Origin: Onthophagus taurus | Lineage: Eukaryota; Arthropoda; Insecta; Coleoptera; Scarabaeidae | Assembly: GCF_036711975.1 (NCBI RefSeq) | Contig: NC_091966.1 | Span: forward strand, 21,273,501-21,337,500 | Length of the DNA: 64,000 bases | Direction: 5' to 3' | Notes under the pieces: generated by a model | Database searches by the model: none | The model's input: the letters and a program-made list of their open reading frames with translations, nothing else | What the model was told of the DNA's origin: nothing | Part shown: piece after piece, positions 51,824-64,000 of the stretch | How positions within the stretch are numbered: the stretch's first letter is position 1 | Layout: each line of letters starts with the position of its first letter | Program-made: the position numbers and the translations under genes

Positions 51824-51829
51824 CCCCCA
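51824..51829. repeat. Target-site duplication of outer Polinton, right copy (CCCCCA)
   Basis: CCCCCA, after which the satellite continues as AAACGGGATATT in register with the left flank. Confidence 0.9.
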
Positions 51830-54800
51830 AAACGGGATATTATTACGTTATACGCCGTTTTGAGCCATGTTTGAACTTTCTATCACTTTTGGTTCCGGTA
51901 ATTCTGTTGACCATATATGTGATATTCAGGCGCCAAATAACATCTTGGAGCATGTTGGAGATAAAAAACAAAATGTGCCCAAAACGTGATATTATGACGT
52001 TATACGCCGTTTTGAGCCATGTTTGAACTTTCTATCACTTTTGGTTCCGATAATTCTGCTGACCATATTTGTGATATTCATGCGCCAAATGACATCTTGG
52101 AGCATGTTGGAGATAAAAAACAAAATGTGCCCAAAACGTGATATTATGACGTTATACGCCGTTTTGAGCCATGTTTGAACTTTCTATCACTTTTGGTTCC
52201 GATAATTCTGCTGACCATATTTGTGATATTCAGGCGCCAAATGACATCTTGGAGCATGTTGGAGATAAAAAACAAAATGTGCCCAAAACGTGATATTATG
52301 ACGTTATACGTCGTTCTGAGCCATGTTTGAACCTTCTATCACTTTTGGTTCCGGTAATTCTGTTGACCATATTTGTGATATTCATTCGTCAAATGACATC
52401 TTGGAGCATGTTGGAGATAAAAAACAAAATGTGCCCAAAACGTGATATTATGACGTAATACGCCGTTTTGAGCCATGTTTGAACGTTCTATCACTTTTGG
52501 TTCCGGTAATTCTCTTGACCATATTTGTGATATTCAGGCGCCAAATGACATCTTGGAGCATGTTGGCGATAAAAAACAAAATGTGCCCAAAACGTGATAT
52601 TATGACGTTATACGCCGTTCTGAGCCATGTTTGAACTTTCTATCACTTTCGGTTCCGATAATTCTGTTGACCATATTTGTGATATTCAGGGGCCAAATGA
52701 CATCTTGGAGCATGTTGGAGATAAAAAACCAAATGCCCCCAAAACGGGATATTATGACGTTATACGCCGTTTTGAGCCATGTTTGAACTTTCTATCACTT
52801 TTGGTTCCGATAATTCTGTTGACCATATTTGTGATATTCAGGCGCCAAATGACATCTTGGAGCATGTTGGAGATAAAAAACAAAATGTGCCCAAAACGTG
52901 ATATTATGACGTTATACGCCGTTCTGAGCCATGTTTGAACTTTCTATCACTTTCGGTTCCGATAATTCTGTTGACCATATTTGTGATATTCAGACGCCAA
53001 ATGACATCTTGGAGCATGTTGGAGATAAAAAACCAAATGCCCCCAAAACGGGATATTATTACGTTATACGCCGTTTTGAGCCATGTTTGAACTTTCTATC
53101 ACTTTTGGTTCCGGTAATTCTGTTGACCATATTTGTGATATTCAGGCGTCAAATGACATCTTGGAGCATGTTGGAGATAAAAAACAAAATGTGCCCAAAA
53201 CGTGATATTATGACGTTATACGCCGTTTTGAGCCATGTTTGAACGTTCTATCACTTTTGGTTCCGGTAATTCTGTTGACCATATTTGTGATATTCAGGCG
53301 CCAAATGACATCTTGGAGCATGTTGGAGATAAAAAACAAAATGTGCCCAAAACGTGATATTATGACGTTATACGCCGTTTTGAGCGATGTTTGAGCTTTC
53401 TATCACTTTTGGTTCCGGTAATTCTGTTGACCATATTTGTGATATTCAGGCGCCAAATGACATCTTGGAGCATGTTGGAGATAAAAAACAAAATGTGCCC
53501 AAAACGTGATATTATGACGTTATACGCCGTTTTGAGCCATGTTTGAGCTTTCTATCACTTTTGGTTCCGGTAATTCTGTTGACCATATATGTGATATTCA
53601 GGCGCCAAATAACATCTTGGAGCATGTTGGAGATAAAAAACAAAATGCCCCCAAGACGGGATATTATTACGTTATACGCCGTTTTGAGCCATGTTTGAAC
53701 TTTCTATCACTTTCGGTTCCGATAATTCTGTTGACCATATTTGTGATATTCAGACGCCAAATGACATCTTGGAGCATGTTGGAGATAAAAAACCAAATGC
53801 CCCCAAGACGGGATATTATTACGTTATACGCCGTTTTGAGCCATGTTTGAACTTTCTATCACTTTTGGTTCCGGTAATTCTGTTGACCATATTTGTGATA
53901 TTCATGCGCCAAATGACATCTTGGAGCATGTTTTAGATAAAAAACAAAATGTGCCCAAAACGTGATATTATGACGTTATACGCCGTTTTGAGCCATGTTT
54001 GAACTTTCTATCACTTTTGGTTCCGATAATTCTGCTGACCATATTTGTGATATTCAGGCGCCAAATGACATCTTGGAGCATGTTGGAGATAAAAAACAAA
54101 ATGTGCCCAAAACGTGATATTATGACGTTATACGCCGTTTTGAGCCATGTTTGAACGTTCTATCACTTTTGGTTCCGGTAATTCTCTTGACCATATTTGT
54201 GATATTCAGGCGCCAAATGACATCTTGGAGCATGTTGGCGATAAAAAACAAAATGTGCCCAAAACGTGATATTATGACGTTATACGCCGTTCTGAGCCAT
54301 GTTTGAACTTTCTATCACTTTCGGTTCCGATAATTCTGTTGACCATATTTGTGATATTCAGGGGCCAAATGACATCTTGGAGCATGTTGGAGATAAAAAA
54401 CCAAATGCCCCCAAAACGGGATATTATGACGTTATACGCCGTTTTGAGCCATGTTTGAACTTTCTATCACTTTTGGTTCCGATAATTCTGTTGACCATAT
54501 TTGTGATATTCAGGCGCCAAATGACATCTTGGAGCATGTTGGAGATAAAAAACAAAATGTGCCCAAAACGTGATATTATGACGTTATACGCCGTTCTGAG
54601 CCATGTTTGAACTTTCTATCACTTTCGGTTCCGATAATTCTGTTGACCATATTTGTGATATTCAGACGCCAAATGACATCTTGGAGCATGTTGGAGATAA
54701 AAAACCAAATGCCCCCAAAACGGGATATTATTACGTTATACGCCGTTTTGAGCCATGTTTGAACTTTCTATCACTTTTGGTTCCGGTAATTCTGTTGACC

Positions 54801-57800
54801 ATATTTGTGATATTCAGGCGTCAAATGACATCTTGGAGCATGTTGGAGATAAAAAACAAAATGTGCCCAAAACGTGATATTATGACGTTATACGCCGTTT
54901 TGAGCCATGTTTGAACGTTCTATCACTTTTGGTTCCGGTAATTCTGTTGACCATATTTGTGATATTCAGGCGCCAAATGACATCTTGGAGCATGTTGGAG
55001 ATAAAAAACAAAATGTGCCCAAAACGTGATATTATGACGTTATACGCCGTTTTGAGCGATGTTTGAGCTTTCTATCACTTTTGGTTCCGGTAATTCTGTT
55101 GACCATATTTGTGATATTCAGGCGCCAAATGACATCTTGGAGCATGTTGGAGATAAAAAACAAAATGTGCCCAAAACGTGATATTATGACGTTATACGCC
55201 GTTTTGAGCCATGTTTGAGCTTTCTATCACTTTTGGTTCCGGTAATTCTGTTGACCATATATGTGATATTCAGGCGCCAAATAACATCTTGGAGCATGTT
55301 GGAGATAAAAAACAAAATGCCCCCAAGACGAGATATTATTACGTTATACGCCGTTTTGAGCCATGTTTGAACTTTCTATCACTTTCGGTTCCGATAATTC
55401 TGTTGACCATATTTGTGATATTCAGACGCCAAATGACATCTTGGAGCATGTTGGAGATAAAAAACCAAATGCCCCCAAGACGGGATATTATTACGTTATA
55501 CGCCGTTTTGAGCCATGTTTGAACTTTCTATCACTTTTGGTTCCGGTAATTCTGTTGACCATATTTGTGATATTCATGCGCCAAATGACATCTTGGAGCA
55601 TGTTTTAGATAAAAAACAAAATGTGCCCAAAACGTGATATTATGACGTTATACGCCGTTTTGAGCCATGTTTGAACTTTCTATCACTTTTGGTTCCGATA
55701 ATTCTGCTGACCATATTTGTGATATTCAGGCGCCAAATGACATCTTGGAGCATGTTGGAGATAAAAAACAAAATGTGCCCAAAACGTGATATTATGACGT
55801 TATACGCCGTTTTGAGCCATGTTTGAACTTTCTATCACTTTTGGTTCCGATAATTCTGCTGACCATATTTGTGATATTCAGGCGCCAAATGACATCTTGG
55901 AGCATGTTGGAGATAAAAAACAAAATGTGCCCAAAACGTGATATTATGACGTTATACGCCGTTCTGAGCCATGTTTGAACGTTCTATCACTTTTGGTTCC
56001 GGTAATTCTGTTGACCATATTTGTGATATTCATTCGTCAAATGACATCTTGGAGCATGTTGGAGATAAAAAACAAAATGTGCCCAAAACGTGATATTATG
56101 ACGTAATACGCCGTTTTGAGCCATGTTTGAACGTTCTATCACTTTTGGTTCCGGTAATTCTGTTGACCATATTTGTGATATTCAGGCGCCAAATGACATC
56201 TTGGAGCATGTTGGAGATAAAAAACAAAATGTGCCCAAAACGTGATATTATGACGTTATACGCCGTTTTGAGCCATGTTTGAACGTTCTATCACTTTTGG
56301 TTCCGGTAATTCTGTTGACATTTTTGTGATATTCAGGCGCCAAATGACATCTTGGAGCATGTTGGAGATAAAAAACAAAATGTGCCCAAAACGTGATTTA
56401 TGACGTTATACGCCGTTTTGAGCCATGTTTGAGCTTTCTATCACTTTTGGTTCCGGTAATTCTGTTGACCATATATGTGATATTCAGGCGCCAAATAACA
56501 TCTTGGAGAATGTTGGAGATAAAAAACCAAATGCCCCAAGACGGGATATTATTACGTTATACGCCGTTTTGAGCCATGTTTGAACTTTCTATCACTTTCG
56601 GTTCCGATAATTCTGTTGACCATATTTGTGATATTCATGCGCCAAATGACATCTTGGAGCATGTTTTAGATAAAAAACAAAATGTGCCCAAAACGTGATA
56701 TTATGACGTTATACGCCGTTTTGAGCCATGTTTGAACTTTCTATCACTTTTGGTTCCGATAATTCTGCTGACCATATTTGTGATATTCAGGCGCCAAATG
56801 ACATCTTGGAGCATGTTGGAGATAAAAAACAAAATGTGCCCAAAACTTGATATTATGACGTTATACGCCGTTCTGAGCCATGTTTGAACTTTCTATCACT
56901 TTCGGTTCCGATAATTCTGTTGACCATATTTGTGATATTCAGACGCCAAATGACATCTTGGAGCATGTTGGAGATAAAAAACCAAATGCCCCCAAAACGT
57001 GATATTATGACGTTATACGCCGTTTTGAGCCATGTTTGAACTTTCTATCACTTTTGGTTCCGGTAATTCTGTTGACCATATTTGTGATATTCATGCGCCA
57101 AATGACATCTTGGAGCATGTTTTAGATAAAAAACAAAATGTGCCCAAAACGTGATATTATGACGTTATACGCCGTTCTGAGCCATGTTTGAACTTTCTAT
57201 CACTTTCGGTTCCGATAATTCTGTTGACCATATTTGTGATATTCAGGCGCCAAATGACATCTTGGAGCATGTTTTAGATAAAAAACAAAATGTGCCCAAA
57301 ACGTGATATTATGACGTTATACGCCGTTTTGAGCCATGTTTGAGCTTTCTATCACTTTTGGTTCCGGTAATTCTGTTGACCATATATGTGATATTCAGGC
57401 GCCAAATAACATCTTGGAGCATGTTGGAGATAAAAAACAAAATGTGCCCAAAACGTGATATTATGACGTTATACGCCGTTTTGAGCCATGTTTGAACTTT
57501 CTATCACTTTTGGTTCCGATAATTCTGCTGACCATATTTGTGATATTCATGCGCCAAATGACATCTTGGAGCATGTTGGAGATAAAAAACAAAATGTGCC
57601 CAAAACGTGATATTATGACGTTATACGCCGTTTTGAGCCATGTTTGAACTTTCTATCACTTTTGGTTCCGATAATTCTGCTGACCATATTTGTGATATTC
57701 AGGCGCCAAATGACATCTTGGAGCATGTTGGAGATAAAAAACAAAATGTGCCCAAAACGTGATATTATGACGTTATACGTCGTTCTGAGCCATGTTTGAA

Positions 57801-60800
57801 CGTTCTATCATTTTGGTTCCGGTAATTCTGTTGACCATATTTGTGATATTCATTCGTCAAATGACATCTTGGAGCATGTTGGAGATAAAAAACAAAATGT
57901 GCCCAAAACGTGATATTATGACGTAATACGCCGTTTTGAGCCATGTTTGAACGTTCTATCACTTTTGGTTCCGGTAATTCTCTTGACCATATTTGTGATA
58001 TTCAGGCGCCAAATGACATCTTGGAGCATGTTGGAGATAAAAAACAAAATGTGCCCAAAACGTGATATTATGACGTTATACGCCGTTTTGAGCCATGTTT
58101 GAACGTTCTATCACTTTTGGTTCCGGTAATTCTGTTGACATTTTTGTGATATTCAGGCGCCAAATGACATCTTGGAGCATGTTGGAGATAAAAAACAAAA
58201 TGTGCCCAAAACGTGATTTATGACGTTATACGCCGTTTTGAGCCATGTTTGAGCTTTCTATCACTTTTGGTTCCGGTAATTCTGTTGACCATATATGTGA
58301 TATTCAGGCGCCAAATAACATCTTGGAGAATGTTGGAGATAAAAAACCAAATGCCCCCAAGACGGGATATTATTACGTTATACGCCGTTTTGAGCCATGT
58401 TTGAACTTTCTATCACTTTCGGTTCCGATAATTCTGTTGACCATATTTGTGATATTCAGACGCCAAATGACATCTTGGAGCATGTTGGAGATAAAAAACC
58501 AAATGCCCCCAAGACGGGATATTATTACGTTATACGCAGTTTTGAGCCATGTTTGAACTTTCTATCACTTTTGGTTCCGGTAATTCTGTTGACCATATTT
58601 GTGATATTCATGCGCCAAATGACATCTTGGAGCATGTTTTAGATAAAAAACAAAATGTGCCCAAAACGTGATATTATGACGTTATACGCCGTTTTGAGCC
58701 ATGTTTGAACTTTCTATCACTTTTGGTTCCGATAATTCTGCTGACCATATTTGTGATATTCAGGCGCCAAATGACATCTTGGAGCATGTTGGAGATAAAA
58801 AACAAAATGTGCCCAAAACGTGATATTATGACGTTATACGCCGTTCTGAGCCATGCTTGAACTTTCTATCACTTTCGGTTCCGATAATTCTGTTGACCAT
58901 ATTTGTGATATTCAGACGCCAAATGACATCTTGGAGCATGTTGGAGATAAAAAACCAAATGCCCCCAAAACGTGATACTATGACGTTATACGCCGTTTTG
59001 AGCCATGTTTGAACTTTCTATCACTTTTGGTTCCGATAATTCTGCTGACCATATTTGTGATATTCAGGCGTCAAATGACATCTTTGAGCATGTTTTAGAT
59101 AAAAAACAAAATGTGCCCAAAACGTGATATTATGACGTTATACGCCGTTTTGAGCCATGTTTGAACGTTCTATCACTTTTGGTTCCGGTAATTCTGTTGA
59201 CCATATTTGTGATATTCAGGCGTCAAATGACATCTTGGAGCATGTTGGAGATAAAAAACAAAAGGTGCCCAAAACGTGATATTATGACGTTATACGCCGT
59301 TCTGAGCCATGTTTGAACTTTCTATCACTTTCGGTTCCGATAATTCTGTTGACCATATTTGTGATATTCAGGGGCCAAATGACATCTTGGAGCATGTTTT
59401 AGATAAAAAACAAAATGTGCCCAAAACGTGATATTATGACGTTATACGCCGTTTTGAGCCATGTTTGAGCTTTCTATCACTTTTGGTTCCGGTAATTCTG
59501 TTGACCATATATGTGATATTCAGGCGCCAAATGACATCTTGGAGCATGTTGGAGATAAAAAACAAAATGTGCCCAAAACGTGATATTATGACGTTATACG
59601 CCGTTTTGAGCCATGTTTGAACTTTCTATCACTTTTGGTTCCGGTAATTCTGTTGACCATATTTGTGATATTCAGGCGCCACATGACATCTTGGAGCATG
59701 TTTTAGATAAAAAACAAAATGTGCCAAACACGTGATATTATGACGTTATACGCCGTTTTGAGCCATGTTTGAGCTTTCTATCACTTTTGGTTCCGGTAAT
59801 TCTGTTGACCATATTTGTGATATTCAGGCGCCAAATGACATCTTGGAGCATGTTGGAGATAAAAAACAAAATGTGCCCAAAACGTGATATTATGACGTTA
59901 TACGCCGTTCTGAGCCATGTTTGAACGTTCTATCACTTTTGGTTCCGGTAATTCTGTTGACCATATTTGTGATATTCAGGCGTCAAATGACATCTTGGAG
60001 CATGTTGGAGATAAAAAACAAAATGTGCCCAAAACGTGATATTATGACGTTATACGCCGTTTTGAGCCATGTTTGAACGTTCTATCACTTTTGGTTCCGG
60101 TAATTCTGTTGACATTTTTGTGATATTCAGGCGCCAAATGACATCTTGGAGCATGTTGGAGATAAAAAACAAAATGTGCCCAAAACGTGATATTATGACG
60201 TTATACGCCGTTCTGAGCCATGTTTGAACGTTCTATCACTTTTGGTTCCGGTAATTCTGTTGACCATATTTGTGATATTCAGGCGTCAAATGACATCTTG
60301 GAGCATGTTGGAGATAAAAAACAAAATGTGCCCAAAACGTGATATTATGACGTTATACGCCGTTCTGAGCCATGTTTGAACTTTCTATCACTTTCGGTTC
60401 CGATAATTCTGTTGACCATATTTGTGATATTCAGGGGCCAAATGACATCTTGGAGCATGTTGGAGATAAAAAACAAAATGTGCCCAAAACGTGATATTAT
60501 GACGTTATACGCCGTTCTGAGCCATGTTTGAACTTTCTATCACTTTCGGTTCCGATAATTCTGTTGACCATATTTGTGATATTCAGGCACCAAATGACAT
60601 CTTGGAGCATGTTTTAGATAAAAAACAAAATGTGCCCAAAACGTGATATTATGACGTTATACGCCGTTTTGAGCCATGTTTGAACGTTCTATCACTTTTG
60701 GTTCCGATAATTCTGCTGACCATATTTGTGATATTCAGGCGTCAAATGACATCTTTGAGCATGTTTTAGATAAAAAACAAAATGTGCCCAAAACGTGATA

Positions 60801-63800
60801 TTATGACGTTATACGCCGTTTTGAGCCATGTTTGAGCTTTCTATCACTTTCGGTTCCGATAATTCTGTTGACCATATTTGTGATATTCAGGCGTCAAATG
60901 ACATCTTTGAGCATGTTTTAGATAAAAAACAAAATGTGCCCAAAACGTGATATTATGACGTTATACGCCGTTTTGAGCCATGTTTGAGCTTTCTATCACT
61001 TTTGGTTCCGGTAATTCTGTTGACCATATATGTGATATTCAGGCGCCAAATGACATCTTGGAGCATGTTGGAGATAAAAAACAAAATGTGCCCAAAACGT
61101 GATATTATGACGTTATACGCCGTTTTGAGCCATGTTTGAACGTTCTATCCCTTTTGGTTCCGGTAATTCTGTTGAACATATTTGTGATATTCAGGCGTCA
61201 AATGACATCTTGGAGCATGTTGGAGATAAAAAACAAAATGTGCCCAAAACGGGATATTATTACGTTATACGCCGTTTTGAGCCATGTTTGAACTTTCTAT
61301 CACTTTCGGTTCCGATAATTCTGTTGACCATATTTGTGATATTCAGGCGCCAAATGACATCTTGGAGCATGTTGGAGATAAAAAACAAAATGTGCCCAAA
61401 ACGTGATATTATGTCGTTATACGCCGTTTTGAGCCATGTTTGAGCTTTCTATCACTTTCGGTTCCGATAATTCTGCTGACCATATTTGTGATATTCAGGC
61501 GTCAAATGACATCTTGGAGCATGTTGGAGATAAAAAACAAAATGTGCCCAAAACGGGATATTATTACGTTATACGCCGTTCTGAGCCATGTTTGAACTTT
61601 CTATCACTTTTGGTTCCGATAATTCTGTTGACCATATTTGTGATATTCAGGCGCCAAATGATATCTTGGAGCATGTTGGAGATAAAAAACAAAATGTGCC
61701 CAAAACGTGATATTATGACGTTATACGCTGTTCTGAGCCATGTTTGAACTTTCTATCACTTTCGGTTCCGATAATTCTGTTGACCATATTTGTGATATTC
61801 AGGCGCCAAATGGCATCTTGGAGCATGTTGGAGATAAAAAACCAAATGCCCCCAAAACGGGATATTATTACGTTATACGCCGTTTTGAGCCATGTTTGAA
61901 CTTTCTATCACTTTTGGTTCCGGTAATTCTGTTGACCATATTTGTGATATTCAGGCGCCAAATGACATCTTGGAGCATGTTGGAGATAAAAAACAAATGC
62001 CCCCAAAACGGGATATTATGACGTTATACGCCGTTTTGTGCCATGTTTGAACTTTCTATCACTTTTGGTTCCGGCAATTCTGTTGACCATATTTGTGATA
62101 TTCAGGCGCCAAATGACATCTTGGAGCATGTTGGAGATAAAAAACAAAATGTGCCCAAAACGTGATATTATGACGTTATACGCCGGTCTGAGCCATGTTT
62201 GAACTTTCTATCACTTTCGGTTCCGATAATTCTGTTGACCATATTTGTGATATTCAGGCGCCAAATGACATCTTGGAGCATGTTGGAGATAAAAATCAAA
62301 TGCCCCCAAAACGGGATATTATGACGTTATACGCCGTTTTGTGCCATATTTGAACTTTCTATCACTTTCCGTTCCGATAATTCTGTTGACCATATTTGTG
62401 ATATTCAGGCGCCAAATGACATCTTGGAGCATGTTGGAGATAAAAAACCAAATGCCCCAAAACGGGATATTATGACGTTATACGCCGTTTTGTGCCATGT
62501 TTGAGCTTTCTATCACTTTTGGTTCCGGCAATTCTGTTGACAATATTTGTGATATCCAGGCGCCAAATGACATCTTGGAGCATGTTGGAGATAAAAAACA
62601 AAATGTGCCCAAAACGTGATATTATGACGTTATACGCCGTTTTGAGCCATGTTTGAGCTTTCTATCACTTTCGGTTCCAATAATTCTGTTGACCATATTT
62701 GTGATATTCAGGCGCCAAATGACATCTTGGAGCATGTTGGAGATAAAAAACAAAATGTGCCCAAAACGTGATATTATGTCGTTATACGCCGTTCTGAGCC
62801 ATGTTTGAACTTTCTATCACTTTCGGTTCCGATAATTCTGTTGACCATATTTGTGACATTCAGGCGTTAAATGACATCTTGGAGCATGTTGGAGATAAAA
62901 AACAAAATGTGCCCAAAACGTGATATTATGACGTTATACGCCGTTTTGAGCCATGTTTGAACTTTCTATCACTTTTGGTTCCGATAATTCTGTTGACCAT
63001 ATTTGTGATATTCAGGCGCCAAATGACATCTTGGAGCATGTTTTAGATAAAAAACAAAATGTGCCCAAAACGTGATATTATGACGTTATACGCCGTTCTG
63101 AGCCATGTTTGAACTTTCTATCACTTTCGGTTCCGATAATTCTGTTGACCATATTTGTGACATTCAGGCGTTAAATGACATCTTGGAGCATGTTGGAGAT
63201 AAAAAACAAAATGTGCCCAAAACGTGATATTATGACGTTATACGCCGTTTTGAGCCATGTTTGAACGTTCTATCACTTTTGGTTCCGGTAATTCTGTTGA
63301 CCATATTTGTGATATTCAGGCGTCAAATGACATCTTGGAGCATGTTGGAGATAAAAAACCAAATGCCCCCAAAACGGGATATTATGACGTTATACGCCGT
63401 TCTGAGCCATGTTTGAACTTTCTATCACTTTCGGTTCCGATAATTCTGTTGACCATATTTGTGATATTCAGGCGCCAAATGACATCTTGGAGCATGTTGG
63501 AGATAAAAAACAAATGCCCCCAAAACGGGATATTATGACGTTATACGCCGTTTTGTGCCATGTTTGAACTTTCTATCACTTTCCGTTCCGATAATTCTGT
63601 TGACCATATTTGTGATATTCAGGCGCCAAATGACATCTTGGAGCATGTTGGAGATAAAAAACCAAATGCCCCCAAAACGGGACATTATGACGTTATACGC
63701 CGTTTTGTGCCATGTTTGAGCTTTCTATCACTTTTGGTTCCGGCAATTCTGTTGACCATATTTGTGATATCCAGGCGCCAAATGACATCTTGGAGCATGT

Positions 63801-64000
63801 TGGAGATAAAAAACAAAATGTGCCCAAAACGTGATATTATGACGTTATACGCCGTTTTGAGCCATGTTTGAACTTTCTATCACTTTTGGTTCCGATAATT
63901 CTGCTGACCATATTTGTGATATTCAGGCGCCAAATGACATCTTTGAGCATGTTTTAGATAAAAAACAAAATGTGCCCAAAACATGATATTATGACGTCAT
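51824..64000. repeat. 152-bp satellite array, right flank (about 80 monomers)
   Basis: Same monomer as the left flank. A clear 1,672-bp (11-monomer) higher-order unit repeats: rare markers TTGGCGATAAAA (52567, 54239) and GAGCGATGTTTGAGC (53383, 55055) recur at that spacing. Monomers with small deletions (GTTGACATTTTTGTG; CGTGATTTATGACG) recur near 56315-56400 and 58136-58220, marking a second duplicated block of about 1.8 kb. From about 61,990 further variants (TTTTGTGCCATG, ATATCCAGG) appear. ORFs here are repeat artefacts. Confidence 0.97.

Overview
The window is eukaryotic, almost certainly from an insect. Two giant virus-like DNA transposons of the Polinton/Maverick (adintovirus-like) type sit one inside the other, and the pair sits inside a long array of a 152-bp satellite. 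Evidence for an insect is the very short GT-AG introns (54-65 nt), AATAAA signals, a short CCTAA (TTAGG-type) tract and the AT-rich codon use. I cannot name the species.

Layout. 1-16505: about 108 satellite monomers. 16506-51823: outer Polinton (35,318 bp including the inner one; about 17.9 kb without it), with terminal inverted repeats (TIRs) of about 445 bp and a 6-bp target duplication CCCCCA cut from the satellite. 21002-38413: inner Polinton (17,412 bp), with TIRs of about 0.6 kb and target duplication GTGTAA, inserted exactly at the stop codon of the outer protease gene. 51824-64000: about 80 more satellite monomers, continuing in register.

Both elements carry the same gene set in the same relative order: a zinc-finger/protein-primed DNA polymerase B gene at one end, running towards an oppositely oriented block of retroviral-type integrase with a chromodomain, a small GKH protein, a roughly 390-aa protein with a DUF8207-like tail, packaging ATPase, a variable accessory locus, a DIQGF-family protein, major capsid protein, a tiny basic protein, minor capsid (penton) protein, adenain-type cysteine protease, a PLA2/pX-like virion protein, a tiny protein and a roughly 300-aa protein. 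Together these cover replication (PolB), integration, capsid assembly and maturation, and genome packaging. The inner copy has open frames for all virion genes, but its PolB carries a nonsense codon and a frameshift. The outer copy is more decayed (capsid, protease and ATPase broken; PolB frameshifted at a T9 run).

Comparing the two elements shows expression signals that neither shows alone: (i) a conserved A AAA AAC slippery heptamer touching the stop of the PLA2/pX gene, with an ATG-less protease frame in -1, implying programmed -1 frameshifting; (ii) a start codon assembled by splicing (A|TG) in the roughly 300-aa gene; (iii) a phase-1 intron joining the zinc-finger ORF to PolB; (iv) accessory genes with spliced, AUG-free leaders built from tandemly repeated exon-intron units, including a seven-intron leader in the inner element; (v) a small two-exon leucine-zipper gene; (vi) outer TIRs packed with AGGTCA-type nuclear-receptor half-sites, and hairpin-forming termini with a core shared by both elements. 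All functional statements are inferred from sequence.
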